NCBI GenBank assembly: GCA_027452265.1
Contig: DAIDGR010000116.1
Coordinates: 1-59,378, forward strand
From: Caulobacteraceae bacterium
Lineage (GTDB): Bacteria; Pseudomonadota; Alphaproteobacteria; Caulobacterales; Caulobacteraceae
Direction: 5' to 3'
DNA length: 59,378 nt
The notes under the pieces: model-generated
Told to the model about the DNA's origin: nothing
Databases searched by the model: none
The model's input: only the letters and a program-made list of their open reading frames with translations
Program-made: the position numbers and the translations under genes
Shown here: positions 18,000 through 28,647 of the stretch, one piece after another
Layout: each line of letters begins with the position of its first letter
Numbering within the stretch: position 1 is the stretch's first letter

Positions 18000-18141
18000 G
18001 GGCGCATCCCCCGCGCGGTTGATGATACGTCCCCGGAGCCGCCCAGCCCCACGACCCGGCGGCCCTTGTCCTCGAGTCCATAGAATCGTTGTCCAAGGCG
18101 GCGTTTGCAAGACGTCGCCCGCCCGCAATCGGTCTGGCGCG

Positions 18142-18552
18142 TCAGCCGCCCGCCACCGCCAGCCAGATCAACCGTCCCAGAGCGCCGAACACCAGCACCG
18201 CCGACGCCAGGGCCTGGATCATGAAACCGGCTTCGCGCGCTTCGGCGGCTTTGGAATAGCCGGTCATGTAAAGAAACCGGCCGATGATCCAGACGAGGCC
18301 GATCGCCGCGGCGACCAGATCGCTCCAGTAGATGGCGAACAGCCAAAGCGATCCGAGAAAGATCGGCAGCCACTCCAGGGTGTTCGCCTGGACCCGGAAA
18401 TAGCGTTCGAAATCCGCCTGCCCCGTGGTCGCAGGCGCCGGCACGTTATACTTCGCCCGGGCCCGACCGACCCGCAGTCCCATGACGGTGTAGAGCAGAA
18501 GCGCCAGAAGCGTGATGATCGCCGGCGCAATATGTCCTTGTGGCACGTTCAA
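18142..18552 (-). CDS. MAPEG family membrane protein
   Basis: A 136-residue integral membrane protein with four predicted membrane segments: IITLLALLLYTVMGL near the N-terminus, LPIFLGSLWLF, AIGLVWIIGRFLYMTGY and ASAVLVFGALGRLIWL. The motif QADFERYFRVQANTLEW followed by GRFLYMTGY is the signature of MAPEG proteins (membrane-associated eicosanoid/glutathione metabolism). Bacterial members may have glutathione transferase activity, but the substrate is not known. It is an isolated gene, with repeat copy D in the downstream gap. Confidence 0.85.
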   Translation of the reverse strand: MNVPQGHIAPAIITLLALLLYTVMGLRVGRARAKYNVPAPATTGQADFERYFRVQANTLEWLPIFLGSLWLFAIYWSDLVAAAIGLVWIIGRFLYMTGYSKAAEAREAGFMIQALASAVLVFGALGRLIWLAVAGG

Positions 18553-18694
18553 GCCTCCCCTGTTGCCGAGCGCTTCCGAGCGTCGTCACCCGGCGCTTTC
18601 CATGGGCGCCTTCTCTGAAAGCCCGCTCGCGCGCAGGATTGCGCCGTGATTCTCGCCCCATCGCCAGCCTTGCCGCAATTCGCGGGTTCGCCGC

Positions 18695-21813
<3,119 letters not shown>

Positions 21814-21819
21814 CTCCCA

Positions 21820-22617
21820 ATGGCCTCCCTCGTCGACGTCTCCGATCGCGGACATGTGCGAACCATCCGGCTCAACCGCCCGGAGAAGAAGAATGCGCTC
21901 AGCCAGGAGCTGGCCTGGGGCGTGATCGGAGCCGTCGAAGAGGCGGCCCGGATCGACTCCGTCTGGGTGGTGGCCCTGACAGGGACGGGAGACGCCTTCT
22001 GCGCCGGCCTGGACCTCGCCCCGGACGCCGCGCCCTACCATCCCGCCTCGCGCCAGACCGCTCAACTCGACGATATCGGCTGGGTCGGCCATTTCGTCCT
22101 GGCCCTGCGCAAGCGTTGCGACAAGCCGGTCGTGGGCGGCATCAATGGCGTCGCCGTGGGCGCCGGTCTTGGGCTGGCCATGGCCACGGACGTGCGCCTG
22201 ATCGCCCGCGGCGCGAGGCTGATGGCCGGCTACACGCGCATCGGCGGTTCGCCCGACGCAGGCCTGACCATCACCCTGCCCCAGGCCATGGGCTATGAGC
22301 CGGCCATGCGCTTCATGATGGAGAACCGCACGGTCCTGGGTGAGGAGGCCGTGGCCCTCGGCATGGCCGGAGAAGTGGTGGACGATGACGCCTTCGCTGA
22401 CCGGCTGGCGGCCTATTGCGAGTCGCTCTGCGCCTGGTCGCCGATCACCCTGCGCCTGCTCAAGCGAGGGATGACCAAGGCCCTGGAGTCCAACGACCTG
22501 GAGCAACAGCTCCGCTACGAGGTCGCCAATATCCGTATGGCCTTTGGCAGCGAGGATGGACGTGAGGCCCGCAAGGCCTTTCTGGAAAAGCGCAACCCGG
22601 CCTTCAAGGGCGCGTGA
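21820..22617 (+). CDS. Enoyl-CoA hydratase/isomerase family protein
   Basis: A 265-residue crotonase-fold protein acting on acyl-CoA thioesters. The oxyanion-hole segments GTGDAFCAGLDLAP (~54-67) and INGVAVGAGLGLAMATDVRL (~105-124, read in two halves) are present, and GYTRIGGSPDAGLTITLPQ follows with an Asp where many isomerases have an acidic residue. This pattern is common in 2-(1,2-epoxy)-phenylacetyl-CoA isomerase-like or methylglutaconyl-type paralogues; the exact substrate cannot be read. It sits 6 bp downstream of the nitronate monooxygenase gene and is convergent with the threonine aldolase gene. Confidence 0.88.
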   Translation: MASLVDVSDRGHVRTIRLNRPEKKNALSQELAWGVIGAVEEAARIDSVWVVALTGTGDAFCAGLDLAPDAAPYHPASRQTAQLDDIGWVGHFVLALRKRCDKPVVGGINGVAVGAGLGLAMATDVRLIARGARLMAGYTRIGGSPDAGLTITLPQAMGYEPAMRFMMENRTVLGEEAVALGMAGEVVDDDAFADRLAAYCESLCAWSPITLRLLKRGMTKALESNDLEQQLRYEVANIRMAFGSEDGREARKAFLEKRNPAFKGA

Positions 22618-22652
22618 AGAGGGCCTGACCGGAGACCCGCGAGGCGATCGCC

Positions 22653-23660
22653 TCAGGCAATCGCGGCCAGGTCCGCGCCGAGCGCCTCGACGCTCTCGAC
22701 GCGGGTGGCCCAGGAGCACATGAACCGCACCGATCCGTCGATGAAACGATAGACGAACCAGCCGCGCGCCTTGAGCGCCTCCAGCCGCGCCTCGTCCATC
22801 GCCACGAAGACGGCGTTGGCCTCAACCGGATGGGTCAGCGGGAAGGGCATGAGATCGGCCAGCCTTCGGGCCATGGCGTTGGCGTGGGCTGCCCGTTGTG
22901 TCCAGGCGCCGGATTCCAGCATGCCGACCCACGGGGCCGCGAGAAACCGCGCCTTGGAGATCAATTGTCCGCCATGCTTGAGGCGGGCGCCGAAGCGACG
23001 GGCCAGTCGCGGATTGAGCAGGACCAGGGCCTCGGTGGGGCTGGCCCCCGCCTTGGTTCCCCCCAGGACAACGATATCGAACCCCATCCGGGCCAGGGAC
23101 TTGGGATCAAACCCGGCGGCGACGGCATTGGCCAGACGCGCCCCGTCCAGATGCAGGCCCAACCCCGCCGCGCGCGCCGGTCCGGCGAGGCGCTCCAGGT
23201 CTTGCCCGGAATAGACCGCGCCATACTCGGTGGCCTGGGTCAGGGAGAGGGCGGCGGGAGAAGGCCAGTGCGGTTCATCCGGCCGCGCCAGCGCCTCGAC
23301 CACACCTTGCGGCGCGATCCGCCCCGAAGGACCGGGCAGGGTCAGGAGGGCAAGGCCGGAGCCGAAGAACCCAGGCGCCCCGTTCTCGTCCGTGGCGATA
23401 TGGGCGTGGTCGTGGCACAGGACCCCTTCGTGCGGGGCGGCGAGGGCCGCCAGGGCCAGGGCATTGGCCGCCGTACCGCTGGCGACGAAACGGACCTCGG
23501 CGTCGGCGTCGAGCAGGCCGCGGATCAGCTCGGCGGCGCGGACGCTGACGGCGTCGCCGCCATATCCGCCTTCGAAGCCGCCATTGAACCGCACCAGGGC
23601 GTCCAGCGCCTCCGGCATGGCGCCGGCGACGTTGTCAGAGGCGAAGTCATACCGCGCCAC
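22653..23660 (-). CDS. Low-specificity L-threonine aldolase family protein
   Basis: A PLP-dependent fold-type I lyase of 335 residues, cleaving L-threonine or allo-threonine to glycine and acetaldehyde. Marks are FASDN at the N-terminus, GGYGGD (~31-36), ASGTAANALAL (60-70), CHDHAHIATDENGAP, HLDGARLANA with Asp172, and the Schiff-base lysine K203 in LGGTKAG. It is the last gene of a tight minus-strand unit, DUF983, epoxide hydrolase, aldolase, with a 5-bp gap to the hydrolase. Substrate assignment within the family is moderate. Confidence 0.9.
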   Translation of the reverse strand: MARYDFASDNVAGAMPEALDALVRFNGGFEGGYGGDAVSVRAAELIRGLLDADAEVRFVASGTAANALALAALAAPHEGVLCHDHAHIATDENGAPGFFGSGLALLTLPGPSGRIAPQGVVEALARPDEPHWPSPAALSLTQATEYGAVYSGQDLERLAGPARAAGLGLHLDGARLANAVAAGFDPKSLARMGFDIVVLGGTKAGASPTEALVLLNPRLARRFGARLKHGGQLISKARFLAAPWVGMLESGAWTQRAAHANAMARRLADLMPFPLTHPVEANAVFVAMDEARLEALKARGWFVYRFIDGSVRFMCSWATRVESVEALGADLAAIA

Positions 23661-23665
23661 GCCGC

Positions 23666-24832
23666 TCAGCCCGCCTCTCGCGCCCAGGCGCGAACGTCGG
23701 CGACGAACAGGTCCGGCTGCTCCATGGCCGCGAAGTGCCCGCCGCGCGGCATGTCCGTCCAGCGCACGATATTGTAGGCGCGCTCGGCCCAGGATCGCGG
23801 CGGCGCGGTGTAGAGGGCTTCACCCGGGAAGTTGGCGAAGGCGGTGGGCGTCTCGCAGCGTTGGCCCGGCGTCAGGGCCACCCCGCCCTCCTCCAGGAGC
23901 GCCCGATAGTACCAGGCGCCGGTCGTGAACGACCCGGTCATCACGTAGATCATTATGTTGGTCAGCAACTGGTCGCGGGTGAACACAGCCTCGAAAGGCG
24001 TTTCCCGCCGATCACACCAGTCATAGAAGCGCTCGACGATCCAGGCCGCCTGTCCCACCGGATTGCCGGCGCCGAGCCAGGCCAGGGACTGAGGCTTGGA
24101 GGCCTGGAGGCGGAAATAGGCGCCCAGCATGTCCATGGCCGCCCCGGTGCGGGTCAGCCAGGCGACCTCCGCCTCGTTCTCCGGCCCCCCTGTGGGACGA
24201 AAGCCGATCATGTTCAGGTGGATGGCCCGGACCTGGTCGGGAAAGTCGAGGCCCAGGCACGAGGTGACGAAGGCGCCCCAGTCGCCGCCCTGGGCAAGGT
24301 AGCGATCGTAGCCCAGGACCTGGGTCATCAGGGTGTTGAACAGGCGGGCCGTGGCCCGCTGGCCGAAGGGCCGCGCCGGCTTGGAGGAGAAGCCGAAGCC
24401 CGGCAGGGATGGGATCACCAGGTCGAAAGCGTCGGCCGGGGATCCGCCATGGCGCGAGGGCCAGGCAAGCTTCTCGATCACCCCCCAGAACTCATAGTGG
24501 CTGCCCGGCCAGCCATGGCTCAGAAGCAGGGGCCGCCGACCGCCGGCCTCGCCCACCACGTGCAGAAAATGCAGGTCGAAGTCCTCGACCCGGGCGGTGA
24601 ACTGCGGAAATCGGTTGAGGTCCGCCTGGGCCCCCCGCCAGTCATAGCCTGCGATCCAGTGGTCGCAGAGGTCCCGCAGAAAGGCCCCGTCGCAGCCATA
24701 GGCCCAGCCCTCCGCCACCTTCGGCGCGGGCGGCCAGGGATAGTCGCGCACCCGGGCAAGCACGGCCTCCACGGCGTCAGCCTCCCACGCCACGGAAAAG
24801 GGCGTTGGAGCGGAAGCGATGGTGGTGGTCAT
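23666..24832 (-). CDS. Epoxide hydrolase (alpha/beta hydrolase fold, EHN domain)
   Basis: A 388-residue hydrolase with the epoxide-hydrolase N-terminal domain (PWPPAPKVAEGWAYG, ~32-46) and an alpha/beta core. It has HGWPGSHYEFW (oxyanion loop, ~107-117), PGFGFSSKP, the nucleophile Asp184 in GGDWGAFVTS, and the C-terminal catalytic His in RGGHFAAMEQPD. The fold is shared with juvenile-hormone epoxide hydrolases; hydrolysis of epoxides to diols is the expected reaction. Its start overlaps the stop of the DUF983 gene by 4 bp, implying translational coupling. Confidence 0.92.
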   Translation of the reverse strand: MTTTIASAPTPFSVAWEADAVEAVLARVRDYPWPPAPKVAEGWAYGCDGAFLRDLCDHWIAGYDWRGAQADLNRFPQFTARVEDFDLHFLHVVGEAGGRRPLLLSHGWPGSHYEFWGVIEKLAWPSRHGGSPADAFDLVIPSLPGFGFSSKPARPFGQRATARLFNTLMTQVLGYDRYLAQGGDWGAFVTSCLGLDFPDQVRAIHLNMIGFRPTGGPENEAEVAWLTRTGAAMDMLGAYFRLQASKPQSLAWLGAGNPVGQAAWIVERFYDWCDRRETPFEAVFTRDQLLTNIMIYVMTGSFTTGAWYYRALLEEGGVALTPGQRCETPTAFANFPGEALYTAPPRSWAERAYNIVRWTDMPRGGHFAAMEQPDLFVADVRAWAREAG

Positions 24833-25251
24833 GGCGCCTCCGGGCGTTCGTCGAGGCGGTCAGCCGTGTGCAGGAAGGCGTCCTGACGCCGAACGGACAG
24901 GGCATAAAGGAGCCCCACCACGGCGCCCTTGACGCGCGGCAGGACGAGGAGCGTGAGCCCCGCCAGGGGAATGAGGGCGCCGGGCACGACGATCCAGGCC
25001 GAGTTCCGCCAGATGAACGGGAACAGGAGCAGCGGGGCGATCACCAGGTGGCCCACCAGCAGGATCGTGAAATAGGCCGGTCCGTCATCGGACGGGTATT
25101 GATCGAGGTCGAGACTGCAAACCGTGCAGGTCGGCGAGACCTTGAGGTAGCGATAGAAGAGCGCGCCCGTTCCGCAGTGGGGGCACAGGCCGCGTGCGCC
25201 TCGCAGCATGGCGGGGGCGACGGGGCGGCTGGGGGTCTCGGTGAGGCTCAT
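24829..25251 (-). CDS. DUF983 family membrane protein with zinc-ribbon-like cysteines
   Basis: A 140-residue protein starting at ATG 25251. It carries the DUF983 marks: RGLCPHCGTGALF (Cys-x2-Cys), then SPTCTVCSLDL (a second Cys-x2-Cys), DDGPAYFTILLVGHLV, and two hydrophobic segments (~70-90 and ~95-112) with a Pro-rich turn. The paired cysteines look like a small metal-binding knuckle on the cytoplasmic face. Function is unknown; in some genomes DUF983 sits near cytochrome-oxidase genes, but none are here. It leads the operon with the epoxide hydrolase and threonine aldolase. Confidence 0.88.
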   Translation of the reverse strand: MSLTETPSRPVAPAMLRGARGLCPHCGTGALFYRYLKVSPTCTVCSLDLDQYPSDDGPAYFTILLVGHLVIAPLLLFPFIWRNSAWIVVPGALIPLAGLTLLVLPRVKGAVVGLLYALSVRRQDAFLHTADRLDERPEAP

Positions 25252-25307
25252 GGTTAGCGCATATGGACCTTCAGGGCCCGGCGTTAAAGCCGGTTGGGGC
25301 GGCGCCC

Positions 25308-25424
25308 TGGAGCGCGTTGCGTTTGGACGGAACCAACCTGGCGCATCGCAACGCACTCAAGGACTCCAGGATCGAGCCCGATTCAGCGCTTTCGCGGAGT
25401 CCGCAAAAGTGCATCGTGCCCTAA
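25308..25424 (-). repeat. Two-hairpin dispersed repeat, copy E (reverse orientation)
   Basis: On the plus strand it reads GGAGCGCGTTGCGTTTGGAC, ATCGCAACGCACTC, GGACTCCAGGATCGAGCCCG and ends GCATCGTGCCCTAAC: the reverse complement of the copy A/D order. The terminal CTA (TAG on the minus strand, 25421-25423) is the stop codon of the peptidase gene, so the repeat abuts and supplies that stop. Confidence 0.8.
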
Positions 25425-26791
25425 CGGCTGGGCTGCGGAATGCCGCTGTCCGAACCGGCCCTAGGGCCTGCGAAGAAGGCTCCGACCGCGCCAGGAAACT
25501 CCACCGGACTGGCGGCGCCATCCGCGCCGATCGCGGCCACGCCAAAGGCGTAGTCGTCGATATTGATCCCCTTGAGGGTCAGGCTGAGCGAGTCGCCCGC
25601 ATCCCGGCTTTCGGTCCAGTCCGGCGCGCCGGTCTCGCGCCACCACACCCGATAGCCCACCGCGCCGGGCGCCGCGGTCCAGCTCAAGGTGGTGTCGGCC
25701 GTGACGGCGCCGCTGATCTTGACCGTGTCGGGCGGGGGCGGGGCGTCGGCCAACCGGGCCAGGGTCAGGGCGTCGAGGCGCACCACCCGGGCGAGATAGG
25801 AAAAGTCGACGCCCGAGGCGACGTCGCCATAGGCGATGCCGTTCTCGGTCCGCACATCCTGATGCTGGCGGGTGTAGTTCTCGTCCGCCTCGGTGACGCG
25901 CACAGCGGGAAATCCGGCCGCCTGCATCGGCGCCTGATCGCCGCCCCGGCCGAAGCGGTCGGCGCGGAAGATCTGCCGCACCTGGAAGCCCGGCATGTCG
26001 GCCTTCGCGATCCCGGCCATGAACCGGGACAGTTCGCGCGAGGGGGCGTCGTTCTCGGCCCCGGTGCGGCGACGCTCGGCCGCCATGGCGGCGGTCTCAT
26101 CGGCCCGCGTCCCTTCCGAGAACACGCGCACCTGATCGTCCACCACCTTGCCGTCCAGGCCGTGACTGTTGCCGACGATGTCGTTGTTGAGCACCGCTTC
26201 GACCCGCCAGCCCATGGCCTTAGCGAAGTCGGCCAGGACGCCGCCGCCGATCAGGCCCTGCTCCTCGCCCGACAGGACCGCATAGACGACCGTGGCGTGC
26301 AGCTTGTGTCGGCTGAGAAGGCGCGCGGTCTCCAGCACGGCGGCCACGCCTGAACCGTCGTCATTGGCCCCCGGCGCGGGCGTGGCGGCGTCGAGCACAT
26401 TGCTCGCCCGGCTGTCGATATGGCCGCTGATGATCACCACCCGGTTCGGATCATCCGTCCCCGGCTGGATGGCGATCACATCCTGAAACACGGTCGGGGT
26501 GGGGATGCGCTTGCCCGTGGTCACCGTCTGAGGGGTCGCCAGGGTGAGGCATCCGCCGCAGGCCGCTCCGTCGGCCGCCAGTTGGGCCTTGGCCCAGGCC
26601 CGGGCCGCGCCGATGCCGTGGGTTGGCGAGGCCGTGTCGGAGAGGGAGTTGCGGGTTCCAAAGCCCACCAGGGCGGTGATGTCCGCCTTCAGGCGCGCCG
26701 GATCGGGCTGGATGTCGGAGGCGGGGATCGCCGCCCAGGCGAAGACGGGCGAGGAGACCGCGAGAAGACCCGCCAGATACAGCGCACGCAT
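25421..26791 (-). CDS. Secreted M28 family metallopeptidase with a fibronectin type III-like domain
   Basis: A 456-residue exported zinc aminopeptidase. The start at ATG 26791 follows GGAGGAG with good spacing; a TTG at 26800 is less likely. Signal peptide: YLAGLLAVSSPVFAWA. M28 metal ligands are visible as SGHIDSRAS, GANDDGSGVA, the catalytic Glu pair in SGEEQGLIGG, then NNDIVGN and, late, TRQHQDV. The C-terminus (~360-440) reads as a fibronectin type III-like module (WTAAPGAVGYRVWWRE), which often attaches such enzymes to surfaces or substrates. The stop codon is contributed by repeat copy E. It is divergent from pal. Confidence 0.9.
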   Translation of the reverse strand: MRALYLAGLLAVSSPVFAWAAIPASDIQPDPARLKADITALVGFGTRNSLSDTASPTHGIGAARAWAKAQLAADGAACGGCLTLATPQTVTTGKRIPTPTVFQDVIAIQPGTDDPNRVVIISGHIDSRASNVLDAATPAPGANDDGSGVAAVLETARLLSRHKLHATVVYAVLSGEEQGLIGGGVLADFAKAMGWRVEAVLNNDIVGNSHGLDGKVVDDQVRVFSEGTRADETAAMAAERRRTGAENDAPSRELSRFMAGIAKADMPGFQVRQIFRADRFGRGGDQAPMQAAGFPAVRVTEADENYTRQHQDVRTENGIAYGDVASGVDFSYLARVVRLDALTLARLADAPPPPDTVKISGAVTADTTLSWTAAPGAVGYRVWWRETGAPDWTESRDAGDSLSLTLKGINIDDYAFGVAAIGADGAASPVEFPGAVGAFFAGPRAGSDSGIPQPSR

Positions 26792-27009
26792 GACGTTCAA
26801 GCTCCTCCGTGGACGCGGATTTTGTCGCGTCGTGATTGTCAGGCCGCGTCAGGCCCGGCGAGGGATCGGCGACGGATCGCCACTCCGCGCGGCCCCCCCC
26901 GGGGCGATGGTCACGGCCGCCTCCGGCTCTAACCCGGCGGGACCCAATTGCTAAGCCCTGGTTGATTTCGGAGGCGAAACACAGGGCGCGAAAAAAACAA
27001 GCGGCGCCA

Positions 27010-27037
27010 TTGGAATGTCCTTATTTGCGTCTATCTG
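27010..27037 (+). promoter_or_regulatory. Possible pal promoter in the 330-bp peptidase-pal gap
   Basis: TTGGAA (27010-27015), 16 nt, TATCTG (27032-27037), about 85 bp before the pal start. An A7 run and CTTGAC at 27041 are also nearby. The rest of the gap (26792-27121) is GC-rich with no further motif that I can support, and must also hold the minus-strand promoter of the peptidase. Confidence 0.35.
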
Positions 27038-27121
27038 CGGCTTGACCGGGGCCGTTCGGCATGGCTCGCGGATCGAACCGTTGTGCGTATTCCACCGCTT
27101 CGTCACCAGGAGATCGTCTCG

Positions 27122-27682
27122 ATGAGCTCACTGCCTCGCCGGATCGCCACATCGGCGATCGCCATCCTGGCCACCGCCTCCATGGCGGCCTGCGCCTCGC
27201 ATCCCAAGCCCGCCCCGGCTCCGGCTCCCGCGCCGGCCCCGGCTCCGGCGCCGCAGGCTCCGCCGCCTGCCCCCCCTGAAGCCCCGCCGCCGCCCGCGCC
27301 CACCGGCCCGGTTCCGGGCTCGGTGCAGGATTTCGTGATCAATGCCGGCGACCGCGCCTATTTCGACTTCGACAAGTCCACCCTGCGCGACGACGCCAAG
27401 GCGACGCTGGACAAGCAGGCGGCGTGGCTTGAGCGTTGGCCGACGGTGATGGTCCGGATCGAAGGCAATACCGACGATCGCGGCACCCGCGAATACAACT
27501 TCGCCCTCGGCGCCCGGCGCGCGGCTGCGGTAAAGGACTATCTCGCGGCTCACGGCGTGTCGCCCTCGCGCATCACGACGGTCTCCTATGGCAAGGAGCA
27601 TCCGATCGCCGCCGGCAATACCGAGGAGGACTATGCGAAGAACCGCAACGCCCACACGGACATCGTCTCGGGCGCCCAGTGA
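27122..27682 (+). CDS. pal: Peptidoglycan-associated lipoprotein Pal
   Basis: Pal anchors the outer membrane to peptidoglycan as part of the Tol-Pal system active at division. The 186-residue protein starts at ATG 27122 and has a lipoprotein signal with SMAAC (Cys ~24), a repetitive Ala/Pro linker (~30-62), and an OmpA-like domain: VYFDFDKS-type DRAYFDFDKSTL, VRIEGNTDDRGTREYN and GARRAAAVKDYL with the diaminopimelate-binding Asp and Arg. The usual upstream tolB is absent: a divergent peptidase gene lies there instead. The tail (KNRNAHTDIVSGAQ) differs from the common NRRAxxxx ending. Confidence 0.95.
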   Translation: MSSLPRRIATSAIAILATASMAACASHPKPAPAPAPAPAPAPAPQAPPPAPPEAPPPPAPTGPVPGSVQDFVINAGDRAYFDFDKSTLRDDAKATLDKQAAWLERWPTVMVRIEGNTDDRGTREYNFALGARRAAAVKDYLAAHGVSPSRITTVSYGKEHPIAAGNTEEDYAKNRNAHTDIVSGAQ

Positions 27683-28622
27683 TCGGGGCCTGACCGGTCC
27701 CTCCCGCGGCGTCGGCCGGAGCCCTGCGGGGCTCCGGTTCGGCGCGCCGCTGCTCGCCGCTCTCCTCGCCGTGACGGGGATGACCGGGGCCATCTGGGTC
27801 GGAAGCGCCAGTCGCGCCGCCGCCCAGGTGTCGCTGGACAGTCCGCCGCTGGCGGAAACCGACGCCAAACGCCTGGACCGGATGGAAAAGGCGGTAAAGG
27901 AGCTCCGGGCGATTCTGTTCCAGGGTCGTGAGACCGGCCAGCCGGTCGTGGTCCAGCCCGCCGACACCCAGGCCGAGATCGGCCGTCTCGGCGACCGGCT
28001 GAACGACATCGAACAGACCCTGACGCGCATCAATGGCGAGATCGAAGTCACGCGGCACGATCTCGACCAGACCAAGGGGCAGGTCGCCGCCCTGCAGGCC
28101 CAGAACGCCCAGCTCAGCACCGCCGTCGCGACGCTGCAAAAGCAGGTCCAGGCCCTGACCCCACCCCCCCCGCCGCCGACGGCCCCCGCCGGTGACATGG
28201 GCTCGCCCGGCGACAGCGCCGCGGTCGCCCCCCCGGTGGATCCGGAGGGCCAGTTCGCCGCGGCCAAGGCGGCGCTCGACCAGAGCGACATGAGCGGCGC
28301 CGAGACGGGCTTCCGCGCCTATCTCCGGTCAGCGCCTGACGGCTCGCACGCACCGGAGGCGCATTACGGCCTCGCCCGCGCCCTCTTGTCCCGGCACGCG
28401 TGGCCGGACGCCGCCGCCGCCGATATCGCCGCTATCCGCGGCTGGCCGCGCACCCGATGGGCGCCCCAGGCCGTGCTCGACCTGTCTCGCGCCCTGGCGG
28501 CCATGGGCAAGCCCCGGGACGCCTGTCAGACCCTGAGCGAGCTCAAGCGTCGCTATCCGACGGCGCCGGCCAATGTCCTACGGGCGGGCCGCCAACTGTC
28601 GGTCGAGACTCAGTGTGAGTGA
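27633..28622 (+). CDS. cpoB: Cell division coordinator CpoB (YbgF)
   Basis: CpoB (YbgF) links Tol-Pal activity to peptidoglycan synthesis during constriction. The 329-residue frame has a signal-like segment (LRFGAPLLAALLAVTG), a coiled coil from ~55 to ~145 (DAKRLDRMEKAVKELRAIL, LGDRLNDIEQTLTRIN), a Pro-rich linker, and a C-terminal TPR region (FAAAKAALDQSDMSGAE, HYGLARALLS, PRDACQTLSELKRRYP). The only credible start inside the pal gene is ATG 27633, behind GAGGAGG, giving a 50-bp overlap with pal and an Arg-rich signal n-region. No ATG is available after pal until too late for the signal peptide. Confidence 0.85.
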   Translation: MRRTATPTRTSSRAPSDRGLTGPSRGVGRSPAGLRFGAPLLAALLAVTGMTGAIWVGSASRAAAQVSLDSPPLAETDAKRLDRMEKAVKELRAILFQGRETGQPVVVQPADTQAEIGRLGDRLNDIEQTLTRINGEIEVTRHDLDQTKGQVAALQAQNAQLSTAVATLQKQVQALTPPPPPPTAPAGDMGSPGDSAAVAPPVDPEGQFAAAKAALDQSDMSGAETGFRAYLRSAPDGSHAPEAHYGLARALLSRHAWPDAAAADIAAIRGWPRTRWAPQAVLDLSRALAAMGKPRDACQTLSELKRRYPTAPANVLRAGRQLSVETQCE

Positions 28623-28647
28623 CGGCGCGATCCGGGAGGGCTGAGCG

